Program-made: the position numbers and the translations under genes
Assembly: GCA_947627465.1 (NCBI GenBank)
Contig: CANQWD010000002.1
Location: 62,001-126,000 of the forward strand
From: an uncultured Clostridia bacterium
Lineage (GTDB): Bacteria > Bacillota > Clostridia > Oscillospirales > Ruminococcaceae
DNA: 64,000 nucleotides
Direction of reading: 5' to 3'
Notes under the pieces: generated by a model
What the model was told of the DNA's origin: nothing
The model's input: the letters and a program-made list of their open reading frames with translations, nothing else
The model's database searches: none
Shown: positions 44,779 through 53,674 of the stretch, piece after piece
Position numbering within the stretch: position 1 is the first letter of the stretch
Layout: each line of letters opens with the position of its first letter

Positions 44779-44852
44779 AAAGACAACAAACTTACAGCGA
44801 AAACGCCGCAAGTTTAATTTATCTATTATTAGTGATAAAAAGGGGTGAAATA

Positions 44853-45362
44853 ATGTCAAAGATATTGATAGCGTATTATTCAAGAGCCGACGAGAATTAC
44901 GTAAACGGCGAGATCAAAGATCTGCCGGTCGGGAACACGGAGCTGGTAGCTCGGAAGATCGCGGAATATACGGGCGGCGAGCTTTTTAAGGTGGAGCAGA
45001 GCGTGCCGTATTCAAAAAACTATAATGAATGTATCGCCGAAGCGCAAGCCGATCAAAAGCGAAACGCGCGTCCCGAGCTTAAAAGATGTCCCGAAAGCAT
45101 TGCGGAGTTTGATACGATCTATCTCGGCTTTCCGAATTATTGGAGCACGATGCCTATGGCGATGTTCACGTTTTTGGAAAGGTTCGATCTTTCGGGAAAG
45201 ACTATCAAACCGTTCTGTACTCATGAGGGCAGCGGTATGGGAAAAAGCGAGAGCGACATCGCAAGGCTCTGCCCGAATGCCACGCTGAAAAAAGGCTTGG
45301 CGATACACGGCGGAAGCGTGGAACGTTCAGTAAGGGAAATCAAGAAATGGTGTAAACTTTAA
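44853..45362 (+). CDS. Flavodoxin
   Basis: 169 residues. FMN-binding flavodoxin fold: ILIAYYSRADEN (phosphate loop) at the N-terminus, FPNYWSTMPMAMFTFLE around the isoalloxazine, and CTHEGSGMGKSESD near the C-terminus. This is the type found beside aldehyde/ketone reductase operons rather than nitrogen-fixation flavodoxins. ATG 44853 follows AAAGGGGTGAAATA. It is the first gene of the LysR-controlled operon. Confidence 0.9.
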   Translation: MSKILIAYYSRADENYVNGEIKDLPVGNTELVARKIAEYTGGELFKVEQSVPYSKNYNECIAEAQADQKRNARPELKRCPESIAEFDTIYLGFPNYWSTMPMAMFTFLERFDLSGKTIKPFCTHEGSGMGKSESDIARLCPNATLKKGLAIHGGSVERSVREIKKWCKL

Positions 45363-45375
45363 GGAGGATGTAACT

Positions 45376-45789
45376 ATGGAAGAATTAAGCGTTTTCAAGA
45401 TCGGCGGGAAGAACGATGCGTTTGCAAAATATTTTGTTGGTCAAAGCTATCTTAATATGCTTTCGACCGAGCAGGTGCCCATTGGAAACGTGACATTTGA
45501 GCCTCGCTGCCGCAACAACTGGCATATTCACCACGCGGATAAGGGCGGCGGACAAATGCTTCTTGTGACAGCGGGAGAGGGCTGGTATCAGGAATGGGGA
45601 AAAGCTCCTCGAAAGCTGAAAGCGGGCGATGTGGTGAACATTCCCGCGAACGTTAAGCACTGGCACGGCGCGGCGAACGGCTCGTGGTTTTAGCACCTTG
45701 CCGTTGAAGTGCCGGGAGAGAACTGCAAAACCGAATGGTGCGAACCCGTAACGGACGAAGAATACAATAATTTGGAGGCGGCGAAATGA
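45376..45789 (+). pseudogene. Cupin-domain protein interrupted by in-frame amber codon
   Basis: The frame from ATG 45376 (ribosome site AAGGAGGATGTAACT) encodes a small cupin: NWHIHHADKGGGQMLLV.. carries the metal His residues and VKHWHGAA the last one. At 45691-45693 a TAG follows GSWF. The same frame continues 31 codons with family-like sequence (HLAVEVPGENCKTEWCEPVTDEEY) to TGA 45787-45789, which overlaps the next ATG by 4 bp. The stop looks like a recent nonsense change or a read-through site; the 105-residue product would keep most metal ligands and might still fold. Cupins of this type accompany ADH/CMD genes. Confidence 0.8.
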
Positions 45790-46955
45790 TCGGAAATTTT
45801 ACTTACTGCAACCCCACAAAGCTCTATTTCGGAGAGAATTCTCTTGAGAATTTAAGCGGAGAGCTTGCAAAATACGGCAAAAACGTCGTGCTTATCTATG
45901 GCAAGGAGTCTATAAAGAAAAACGGTATTTACGATAAGGTTATGAATATTCTTAAGGAAAGCGGCAAGAGCGTCGCGGAGATCTCGGGCGTTATGCCGAA
46001 TCCCACGCTCGACAAGCTATACGAGGGAATTGAGATTGCGAAGTCTCACAAGGCGGATCTGTTGCTTGCCGTTGGCGGCGGTTCGGTTTGCGATTACGCG
46101 AAAGCCGTGTCGGTTTCCGTAAACTGCGAAAAAGACCCGTGGCAAAAGTACTATGTAGACTTTGAAGAACCGACTTGCGAAACGATACCCGTGGGCTGCG
46201 TTCTTACAATGGTTGGCACGGGCAGCGAGATGAATGCGGGTTCGGTTATTACGAACACAAAGGAGAAAGTCAAGGTCGGTCACGTTTTCGCTGATGAAAA
46301 AATTATGCCGCGCTTTTCTATCCTAAATCCGAAATACACGCTTACTCTGCCGCATTATCAAATGGTTTCGGGAATTTACGATATCTTCAACCATATCTGC
46401 GAACAGTATTTTTCGGGCGAGGACGACAACACAAGCGATTATTTAAGCGAGGGTCTTATGAGGTCGCTTATTCACTCAAGCCACATAGCCAATAAAGAGC
46501 CTAACGACTACGAAGCGCGAAGCAACATTATGTGGACGGCGACTTGGGCGCTCAACACGCTTGTGGCAAAGGGCAAAACCACCGACTGGAACGTTCACAT
46601 GCTGGGACAGGCGGTCGGCGCTTACACAAACGCAACTCACGGAATGACGCTTGCCGCCGTTTCTCTCCCCTACTACAAGCACATTATGCCTTACGGTTTG
46701 GCGAAATTCAAGCGCTTTGCCGAAAACGTCTGGGGAGTAAACGCGGACGGCAAGTCCGATGAACAGACGGTTCTCGACGGTCTTTCTGCTATGGAAAGCT
46801 GGATGAAAGAGCTTGGTCTTGTTATGAATATCGGCGAGCTTGGCGCAGACGAGAGTATGATCGACGGCATCGCTTCGACGGTATTTCCGATGAGCGGAGG
46901 TTACAAACAGCTCGGCGAAGATGATATCAAGGCAATTCTTAAGGCAAGTTTATGA
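45786..46955 (+). CDS. Iron-containing alcohol dehydrogenase (YqhD/BdhA-like)
   Basis: 389 residues. It opens NFTYCNPTKLYFGENSLENL, the YqhD/butanol-dehydrogenase form. The nucleotide site is AVGGGSVCDYAKAVS. Metal-site residues are in IYDIFNHICEQYFSG and HMLGQAVGAYTNATHGMTLA. It is likely an NADPH-dependent aldehyde reductase removing toxic aldehydes. Its ATG overlaps the end of the extended cupin frame (ATGA). The fermentative ADH at 38328 is only distantly similar. Confidence 0.92.
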   Translation: MIGNFTYCNPTKLYFGENSLENLSGELAKYGKNVVLIYGKESIKKNGIYDKVMNILKESGKSVAEISGVMPNPTLDKLYEGIEIAKSHKADLLLAVGGGSVCDYAKAVSVSVNCEKDPWQKYYVDFEEPTCETIPVGCVLTMVGTGSEMNAGSVITNTKEKVKVGHVFADEKIMPRFSILNPKYTLTLPHYQMVSGIYDIFNHICEQYFSGEDDNTSDYLSEGLMRSLIHSSHIANKEPNDYEARSNIMWTATWALNTLVAKGKTTDWNVHMLGQAVGAYTNATHGMTLAAVSLPYYKHIMPYGLAKFKRFAENVWGVNADGKSDEQTVLDGLSAMESWMKELGLVMNIGELGADESMIDGIASTVFPMSGGYKQLGEDDIKAILKASL

Positions 46956-46968
46956 AAGGAGCGATTTT

Positions 46969-47289
46969 ATGAAAAAACAAACAGCGGGCAGAGATAATTT
47001 GGGCAAACTCGCTCCGAAATTCGCGGAGCTTAACGACGACGTTTTATTCGGAGAGGTATGGTCGCGCGAGGACAAACTCTCGGCGCGTGACAGAAGTATG
47101 GTGACTATCGCCGCGTTGTTTTCGGCGGGGCTTTTCCCTCAGCTTAAAGCGCATATCGCCATAGGCAAAGAGCACGGCATTACCAAAGAGGAGCTTGTTG
47201 AAGTTGTAACTCAACTCGCGTTTTACTGCGGCTGGCCTAAGGCTTGGAGCACTTTTCCGATAATCGAGGAAATTTACGGGGAGGAATGA
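46969..47289 (+). CDS. Carboxymuconolactone-decarboxylase-family protein
   Basis: 106 residues, one CMD/AhpD-like domain (LSARDRSMVTIAALFSAGLFPQLKAHI). The AhpD redox CxxC is not present; only a single Cys in FYCGWPKAWS remains, so a peroxidase role is unsupported. ATG 46969 follows GAAAGGAGCGATTTT. Members lie beside cupin and ADH genes in many Firmicutes; function unknown. Confidence 0.88.
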   Translation: MKKQTAGRDNLGKLAPKFAELNDDVLFGEVWSREDKLSARDRSMVTIAALFSAGLFPQLKAHIAIGKEHGITKEELVEVVTQLAFYCGWPKAWSTFPIIEEIYGEE

Positions 47290-47291
47290 TC

Positions 47292-47831
47292 ATGGGCAAA
47301 AGAGTGTTGATCTTATCGGGAAGTCCCAGAAAAGGAGGAAATTCCGATCTGCTTTGCGATGAATTTATGAAGGGCGCTTTGGAATCGGGGAACGAGGTTG
47401 AAAAGATACGCGTATCCGAAAAGAAGATCGGGTATTGCCGCGCGTGCTATTACTGCACCTCGCACGGCGGCGAGTGCGCCGTAAAAGACGATATGTCGGA
47501 GATCATGCAGAAAATTATTGACTGCGACGTTATTGTTCTTGCAAGTCCAGTGTATTTTTATTCGATCGACGCACAGCTTAAAACTCTTATAGACCGCACC
47601 GTAGCGCGATGGACAGAGGTAAAGAACAAGGAGTTTTATTACATAGCTGCTGCCGCCGACAAAGAACAAAGCTCTCTTGAATGCACCGTTCAATGCATGC
47701 GCGGATACGCGGACTGCGTTGAGGGCGCTGAGGAAAAGGGCGTTATCTGCGCGGGCGGTTTTTACGAGCCGGGCGCAATTAAAAATTCCGAATATATGAA
47801 AACCGCTTATGATATGGGAAAGCGCGTGTGA
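47292..47831 (+). CDS. NADPH-dependent FMN reductase-like flavoprotein
   Basis: 179 residues. The flavodoxin-like fold opens VLILSGSPRKGGNSDLL (FMN phosphate loop). CRACYYCTSHGGECAVKDDM is the Cys-rich segment of the iron-sulfur flavoprotein/reductase group, although the spacing for a cluster is incomplete. ASPVYFYSIDAQLKTLIDR contacts flavin. GGGGAGG gives 7-nt spacing to ATG 47292; ATG 47286 overlaps the CMD stop and is too close. It ends the LysR-linked operon. Confidence 0.88.
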   Translation: MGKRVLILSGSPRKGGNSDLLCDEFMKGALESGNEVEKIRVSEKKIGYCRACYYCTSHGGECAVKDDMSEIMQKIIDCDVIVLASPVYFYSIDAQLKTLIDRTVARWTEVKNKEFYYIAAAADKEQSSLECTVQCMRGYADCVEGAEEKGVICAGGFYEPGAIKNSEYMKTAYDMGKRV

Positions 47832-47911
47832 AAAAGCGCTTGACAATTGGGTTTGCAGCGATATCCGAAATCAGCGCGTTTTCAAGCTTTGATTAAAAAC
47901 AACATATTTTT

Positions 47912-47940
47912 GCGTTCCCCCGCCTGCAACGGGGGAACGC
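47912..47940 (+). terminator. Intrinsic terminator of the flavodoxin operon
   Basis: GCGTTCCCCC pairs with GGGGGAACGC; AGCGTTTT follows. Confidence 0.75.
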
Positions 47941-47987
47941 AGCGTTTTATGCAAAGCAAATCCAACACGGTATTTTTATAAATACTC

Positions 47988-48016
47988 TTGACAGCCATTT
48001 TCCTATATATTATAAT
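47988..48016 (+). promoter_or_regulatory. Consensus SigA promoter of MBL-sbcDC operon
   Basis: TTGACA (47988-47993), 17-nt spacer, TATAAT (48011-48016). Confidence 0.85.
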
Positions 48017-48122
48017 ATAAACAGAACAGAAAATAACGCTTTCGGCAAACGTTCCGCACAGCTATCGGAACAATCACGGAGATCTATACGCTGTTTACAA
48101 TATTTTATTAAGGAGAAACATA

Positions 48123-49004
48123 ATGTACGAATTGATACAAGTCGGCGCGCACACCTATTATATAGACAGCCCCGTAAAGGCGGGAGTATATCTTGCGGAA
48201 AACGGCGCGTACCTGATAGACAGCGGCAGCGACAAGGACGCGGGGCGCAGACTGCGAAAGATACTCGATGAAAACGGTTGGAAGCTTTGCGGAATACTAA
48301 ACACGCATTCCAACGCCGATCACATTGGCGGAAACCGCCATTTACAGCAGCAAACCGGCTGCAAAATATTTTCAAGCGGCATTGAAAAGGCGTTCACGGA
48401 GTACCCGGTTTTGGAGCCGTCGTTTTTGTACGGCGGTTATCCCTGCGCGGAATTGCGCCACAAGTTCCTGCTCGCGCAGTCAAGCGATGTGACGGATTTT
48501 TCCGACGCGGATTTTCCGAAAGAGATCGAGATCGTTCCGCTGCCGGGGCACTTTTTCAATATGATGGGATTTCGCACTCCCGACGACGTAGTGTTTTTGG
48601 CGGACTGCCTGTCGAGCCGCGAAACGATTGAAAAATACAAAATAAGTTTTATTTACGACGTTGCCGAGTATCTGAAAACCTTGGAAAGCGTCGAAAAAAT
48701 GAACGCGAAAATGTTCGTTCCGTCGCACGCGGCGGCGACGGACAATATCGCGGAGCTTGCGCGGTTCAATATCGAAACGGTGCGGTCGGTTGCCGATAAG
48801 ATCGAGGAAATTTGTGCAAAACCGCTCTGCTTCGAGCAGATTTTGCAAACGCTGTTTTCGGATTTCGGGCTTAAAATGACGTTTGAACAGTATGTTTTGG
48901 TCGGCAGCACAGTACGCTCGTATTTGTCGTGGCTGCACGATACGGGACGTGTTGAAGCGTTCTTTGAGGACAATAAGCTGCTTTGGCTTACCAATTTATC
49001 TTGA
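48123..49004 (+). CDS. Metallo-beta-lactamase-fold hydrolase
   Basis: 293 residues. The metal motif is THSNADHIGGN (HxNxDH in place of HxHxDH, so the first motif His is Asn), followed by PLPGHFFNMMGF, LADCL and PSHAA. A C-terminal helical region of about 80 residues (from IAELARFNIETV) is a winged-helix-like extension seen in some members. The changed metal ligand makes activity uncertain. Start follows AAGGAGAAACATA. It is 15 bp from sbcD, so one operon is likely, but the role there is unknown. Confidence 0.82.
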   Translation: MYELIQVGAHTYYIDSPVKAGVYLAENGAYLIDSGSDKDAGRRLRKILDENGWKLCGILNTHSNADHIGGNRHLQQQTGCKIFSSGIEKAFTEYPVLEPSFLYGGYPCAELRHKFLLAQSSDVTDFSDADFPKEIEIVPLPGHFFNMMGFRTPDDVVFLADCLSSRETIEKYKISFIYDVAEYLKTLESVEKMNAKMFVPSHAAATDNIAELARFNIETVRSVADKIEEICAKPLCFEQILQTLFSDFGLKMTFEQYVLVGSTVRSYLSWLHDTGRVEAFFEDNKLLWLTNLS

Positions 49005-49019
49005 TTGAGGGGAAAATTT

Positions 49020-50156
49020 ATGAAGCTGTTTCATTTATCGGATCTGCATTTGGGAAAGCGCTTTTTTGAGCGTTCTCTGATAGACGACCAAAGGGTCGTT
49101 TTGGCGCAAATTCTGAAAGCGGCGGAAACCGAAAAACCGGACGCGGTCATGATAGCGGGCGACGTTTACGATCGCTCCGTGCCGTGCGAAGAAGCCGTGG
49201 CGCTGTTCGATGATTTTTTGTATGCGCTGTCAATCATGAATACCGCCGTGCTGATCATCAGCGGAAATCACGACTCGGCTGAGCGTTTGAGTTTCGGCAG
49301 AGAGATAATGGTTCGCGGAAAAGTCTATATTTCTCCTGACATCAACGAAAAAAACTACGAAAAGCTGCTGAAGCCCGTCGTGTTAAACGATGAATTCGGC
49401 GAGGTGAATTTTTGGCTTTTGCCTTATTTAACGCCGTCTTCCGTGAGAACCGCACGCGGCGGCGAAATTTCCGACTGGACAAGCGCGGTGAGCGCGGTCG
49501 TCTCTGATATGAGTATCGACGTTTCAAAACGCAACGTCATCATAGCTCACCAATTCGTAACGGGAGCGGAGACCTGCGAATCCGAGACGTTTTCCGTGGG
49601 CGGCACGGACAATGTGAACGCGGACGTTTTTGCGGACTTTGACTACGCGGCGCTGGGACATCTTCACGGAAAACAATGCGTCTCAAAAGAAACCGTGAGA
49701 TACTGCGGTTCGCCGCTTAAATACTCGTTCTCCGAGGTAAATCATCATAAGAGCGTAACGGTGGTAACGCTTGGGAAAAAGGGCGACGCGTCCATGTCGG
49801 AAATACATCTCGACAAACCGCTCCATGAATGGCGCACGCTTCGCGGGAAATTCGCGGAAATTACGGAGAACGGACGTTCCGATGATTATATAGAAGCCGT
49901 GCTCACCGACGAGCAGGAGCTTCCGAACGCGATGAGCCGTTTGCGCGAATTTTTTCCGAATATTATGAAGATGAGTTTCGAGAATTCGCAAACCGCGGAG
50001 AGCGGCAATACCGAATTTACCGCGAATGTCAAGGAGCTTCGCCCCGAGGACGTTTTTTCGGAGTTTTACAGTCTACAGCGCGGCTCGAAGCTTACCGAGG
50101 AGCAAATGGAAATAGTGCGCGAGATATTTGAAAGCGTTTCGGGAGGACAAAAATGA
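49020..50156 (+). CDS. sbcD: Nuclease SbcCD subunit D
   Basis: 378 residues, Mre11-type nuclease. Phosphoesterase motifs: FHLSDLHLGKRFFE, MIAGDVYDRS, ISGNHDSAERL, IIAHQFV and ALGHLHGKQ. The C-terminal capping domain ends with coiled sequence that docks on SbcC. With SbcC it opens hairpins and processes DNA ends. ATG 49020 follows GAGGGGAAAATTT. It overlaps sbcC by 4 bp. Confidence 0.95.
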   Translation: MKLFHLSDLHLGKRFFERSLIDDQRVVLAQILKAAETEKPDAVMIAGDVYDRSVPCEEAVALFDDFLYALSIMNTAVLIISGNHDSAERLSFGREIMVRGKVYISPDINEKNYEKLLKPVVLNDEFGEVNFWLLPYLTPSSVRTARGGEISDWTSAVSAVVSDMSIDVSKRNVIIAHQFVTGAETCESETFSVGGTDNVNADVFADFDYAALGHLHGKQCVSKETVRYCGSPLKYSFSEVNHHKSVTVVTLGKKGDASMSEIHLDKPLHEWRTLRGKFAEITENGRSDDYIEAVLTDEQELPNAMSRLREFFPNIMKMSFENSQTAESGNTEFTANVKELRPEDVFSEFYSLQRGSKLTEEQMEIVREIFESVSGGQK

Positions 50157-52942
50157 GACCTATAAATCTTAAAATGACAGCCTTCGGCTCCTACGCGGGC
50201 GAGACCGAAATAGACTTTGAGCTTCTCGGAAAGGAGGGCTTGTATCTTATCACGGGCGACACGGGCGCGGGAAAGACCACGATATTTGACGCTATTACTT
50301 TCGCGCTTTACGGCGAACCTTCGGGCGAATACAGAAGCGAGAAAATGCTCCGTTCGCGCTACGCCGCGGATACAGAACCCACCTCCGTAACGCTTAGGTT
50401 TGAATGCATGGGACGGGAATACACCGTGTCGCGCACGCTTGCTTACAAACGTCCTAAGCAGCGCGGCGACGGCACAGTAAACGTAGGCGCTTCATGTATT
50501 TTGTATTTTCCCGAAAGCGACGGCAGAAATCCGCTTGAAAAGGAAAACGAGGTTACAGCCGCTATAACGGAGATGCTTGGGATAAACCGCAGCCAATTTA
50601 AGCAGATAATAATGCTCGCGCAGGGCGATTTTCGCAAAATGCTGTTTGCGAAATCAAGCGAGAGGCAGGATATCTTGCGTAAAATTCTCAACACGGAGGT
50701 TTATCGGCGTTTTCAAGAGACGATAAAGCTCCGCGCCGACGACGCCGAAAAAGATCTGAACGTGGAAAAGATCGGCGCTCTCCACGATGTTGATTTGATA
50801 AAATGCGCCGATGACAGCGCACTTTTTGCCGCGAAGACGAATACCGCGGAACATTCGCTCGCGAATTTGTCCGATTTGGACGAGCTTTGCGAATTGCTGA
50901 AAGACGAGTGCTCAAATGACGAGGAAGCAAAGAACGCTCTAAATCTCAAACTTGAAAATGTAAGGAAAAAGTATGAAACAATAACGGGTGAGATATCCGC
51001 GGCTCAAAAAAACAACACAATGCTAGAGGAGATAACCGTGCTCAAATCGCGGCTTCCCGAGTTTGAAAACGCCGCGGACAAATCCAAAAAAGCAGCCGCA
51101 GAAGTACGCGCGAAAAACGCTCCCGAGATCGAGCAATGCGGCAAAAGCTTTACGCTGCTCGAAAACAGTCTCGCCGATTACGACAGGCTAGAGGAAATGA
51201 ACCTTGAACTTGACAGGCTGACGCGTGAAATAATATCAAATCAAAACGCGCTTTCCGAAAAAAACGGCGAATGCGTACATATTTTTGAAAATACAGAGAA
51301 ACTTAAAGCCGAATACGAACTTTACAAAAATACCAACGAAAATATTGCGAAGCTGCAAAGCGCAAAGGAAAAAGCCGTTCGCGAACGCGCCGACATATCC
51401 GCGCTGATAAGCCGCATTGAAGATCTTCGTTCAGCGGCGGATAGCCTTGAAGCGGCGCAGAAGAACTACATAGCCGCCGCTGAACGGGCGCGTTCTCAAA
51501 AAGAGACCGCCGCGATTATGCGGCGGCAGTACAACAACGAACAGGCGGGCATTCTCGCGGAGACTCTTGAGGAGGGTGCTGCCTGTCCTGTCTGCGGTTC
51601 GCTTCATCACCCGAAATTGGCGGTTAAATCGCCGAACGCTCCCGAAAAAAGCGAGGTCGAAGCAGCCGAGGCTTCGGCGGAAAAAGCGCTGGACAACACG
51701 AATAAATTAAGCGCGGTATGTGCGGAACTTAAAGGCAAAGCGGATGAAAGCCGGCGTTTTGTCGAAAATGCGCTTTCGGCTTCGGGGCTTGAATGCGGTA
51801 TCGAAAACGCTTCCGAAAAAGCGACTGAGCGGCTTTCCGAAATAGAAGATCGGCTTAGCAAGATCGACGGAGATCTTCGCGCTGAAGCCGCAAATCAAAA
51901 ACGCCGTGAGATAATCGAAACGCAGATACCCGAGCTTTCCGAGAAGCTGGAAACGTTAAAAGCGGAGTGCGCGCAGCTCGAAAAAAATCTGACCGCCGGC
52001 GAGACAAGTAAAAGCGAGCGTCAAAATCAACTCAACGACCTTAAAAACTCGCTGCGTTTTGAAAGCAAGACCGCTGTGAAATCGGAGCTTGACAAGATAT
52101 CTTCGCATATCACCGAGCTTCAAAACGAGTGTTCTAAGGCGGACGAGATTGCCGACGGGTGCGCTAAAACTCTGAACGACGCAAACACTCAAATATCCAC
52201 GATAAGCGCTCAAATTCCAAAAGATTACGTAATGACCGACATTGACGAAATGAACGCGCGGCAAGCGCAAATTCTCGGCGAGGAAAAAGCGCTGTCCGAA
52301 AAGCTGAAACAAATCGAATTTAAGCTGACGGGAAATTTTCAAAGCTTGCGGGCTATTGAGGAAAAAGCCCCTCGGCTTAAAGAGCTTGAGCGCCGCTTTG
52401 AACTTTTGTATGGGATATCGGCGGCGGCAAACGGAAAAACGAGCAGCAAAATGACGCTCGAATCCTTTGTGCAGGTGGAGTTTTTCAGGGATATTCTGCG
52501 GCGCGCTAACGTTCAATTCGGCAAAATGTCGGGCGGCAGATACAGGCTTGTTGTAAAGGAAGTTCCCGATGACAACCGTGCCGACCGAACGCTCGATATT
52601 GACGTTTTCGACCACTATACGGGCAAGACGAGCGATGTGAAGTCGCTGTCGGGCGGCGAGAGCTTCATAGCTTCTTTGTCGCTTGCTCTCGGGTTGTCCG
52701 AAGCGGTTCAGCAAAACGCGGGCGGGATACAGTTGGAAACTATGTTCGTCGACGAGGGCTTCGGTTCGCTTGATGCGGAAACATTGCAGCTCGCGATGAA
52801 CGCCCTGAACGGTCTCACCGAATCGGGAAGACTTATCGGAATGATCTCCCACGTTGAAGAACTCAAACGGCGCATTCCAAAGCAGATCGTGGTTCACAAG
52901 GCGGGCGGCAGCGGCAGTACGGCTGAAATAATCATAGATTGA
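50153..52942 (+). CDS. sbcC: Nuclease SbcCD subunit C
   Basis: 929 residues, Rad50-type SMC ATPase. Walker A TGDTGAGKTTIFDA near residue 37, long coiled coils (about 190-770) with a central zinc hook CPVCGSLHHP (about 482), signature SLSGGESFIASLSLALGLSE and Walker B ETMFVDEGFGSLDAET. It is somewhat shorter than E. coli SbcC (1048). It provides ATP-driven DNA tethering to SbcD. The next gene has its own promoter 9 bp after the stop. Confidence 0.95.
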   Translation: MRPINLKMTAFGSYAGETEIDFELLGKEGLYLITGDTGAGKTTIFDAITFALYGEPSGEYRSEKMLRSRYAADTEPTSVTLRFECMGREYTVSRTLAYKRPKQRGDGTVNVGASCILYFPESDGRNPLEKENEVTAAITEMLGINRSQFKQIIMLAQGDFRKMLFAKSSERQDILRKILNTEVYRRFQETIKLRADDAEKDLNVEKIGALHDVDLIKCADDSALFAAKTNTAEHSLANLSDLDELCELLKDECSNDEEAKNALNLKLENVRKKYETITGEISAAQKNNTMLEEITVLKSRLPEFENAADKSKKAAAEVRAKNAPEIEQCGKSFTLLENSLADYDRLEEMNLELDRLTREIISNQNALSEKNGECVHIFENTEKLKAEYELYKNTNENIAKLQSAKEKAVRERADISALISRIEDLRSAADSLEAAQKNYIAAAERARSQKETAAIMRRQYNNEQAGILAETLEEGAACPVCGSLHHPKLAVKSPNAPEKSEVEAAEASAEKALDNTNKLSAVCAELKGKADESRRFVENALSASGLECGIENASEKATERLSEIEDRLSKIDGDLRAEAANQKRREIIETQIPELSEKLETLKAECAQLEKNLTAGETSKSERQNQLNDLKNSLRFESKTAVKSELDKISSHITELQNECSKADEIADGCAKTLNDANTQISTISAQIPKDYVMTDIDEMNARQAQILGEEKALSEKLKQIEFKLTGNFQSLRAIEEKAPRLKELERRFELLYGISAAANGKTSSKMTLESFVQVEFFRDILRRANVQFGKMSGGRYRLVVKEVPDDNRADRTLDIDVFDHYTGKTSDVKSLSGGESFIASLSLALGLSEAVQQNAGGIQLETMFVDEGFGSLDAETLQLAMNALNGLTESGRLIGMISHVEELKRRIPKQIVVHKAGGSGSTAEIIID

Positions 52943-52950
52943 ACCGCTTA

Positions 52951-52979
52951 TTGACAAACCGCGCCGAATTTGTTATAAT
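52951..52979 (+). promoter_or_regulatory. Consensus SigA promoter of MetH genes
   Basis: TTGACA (52951-52956), 17-nt spacer, TATAAT (52974-52979). The expected start is near 52986, leaving a leader of 4-10 nt. Confidence 0.8.
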
Positions 52980-52989
52980 ATCTTTGGTG

Positions 52990-53667
52990 ATGAAAATGGA
53001 ATTGGAAAAGCTTGACCGCGCCGAAGCGTTCCGTTATATGGGACACAAAGGCGGAGAAATTCCCGAAAACATAACCGCTCTCGCCGACGAGTGCGAGGAA
53101 CGGCTGTTAAAAAACGCCGCGCCGAAATTCGTATGGCGCGTATTCGACATCGAAAAAACCGCCGAGGGCGTTTTGGTAAAAGGCACGCCGCTCGTTTTAA
53201 AGGGACGGAGCATAGCTTCGCATTTGCGCGTTTGCGAAAAGTGCGTTTTGATGGCGGCAACGCTCGGTACGAGCGCGGACGCGGTCATTCGCGGTTATGA
53301 AAGCGGCGAAATGGAAAAGGCGGTTATCGCGGACTGCTTAGCAAGCGCCGCGATAGAACAGGTGTGCGACCTCGCCGAAGCGGAAATTCAAACAGCGCTT
53401 TCGGGAATGCACTTCACGTGGCGGTTTTCTCCGGGCTACGGCGATCTGCCTTTGGATATTCAAAGCGATTTTCTGAACGTTCTGAACGCTCAAAAGCGCA
53501 TTGGACTTACCGCTACGGAAAATCTGATACTCGTGCCGCGAAAATCCGTGACGGCGATCTTGGGCGTTTCCGAAAACAAACTGCCGAAAGGACGGCGAGG
53601 GTGCGCCGCCTGTAATTTAAAGGAAACTTGCGCGTTCAGAAAGAGCGGCAAGCATTGCGGAGGTTAG
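52990..53667 (+). CDS. Stand-alone methionine synthase reactivation-domain protein
   Basis: 225 residues (223 if ATG 52996 is used). It corresponds to the C-terminal activation domain of MetH (Met_synt_B12): RFSPGYGDLPLDIQ is the signature that binds SAM, and CAACNLKETCAFR is a C-terminal Cys cluster found in stand-alone forms. It would reductively methylate oxidised cob(II)alamin on the adjacent MetH, which lacks this domain. Both candidate starts are within about 10 nt of the predicted transcription start; GGTG before ATG 52996 is the better ribosome site. It is 7 bp from metH. Confidence 0.9.
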   Translation: MKMELEKLDRAEAFRYMGHKGGEIPENITALADECEERLLKNAAPKFVWRVFDIEKTAEGVLVKGTPLVLKGRSIASHLRVCEKCVLMAATLGTSADAVIRGYESGEMEKAVIADCLASAAIEQVCDLAEAEIQTALSGMHFTWRFSPGYGDLPLDIQSDFLNVLNAQKRIGLTATENLILVPRKSVTAILGVSENKLPKGRRGCAACNLKETCAFRKSGKHCGG

Positions 53668-53674
53668 CAGCAAA

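Noticed and set aside
45691-45693. Pyrrolysine or other recoding at the cupin TAG
   Set aside because: No pyl genes or supporting RNA structure seen in the window; a serine-type position in related cupins makes a simple nonsense change likelier.
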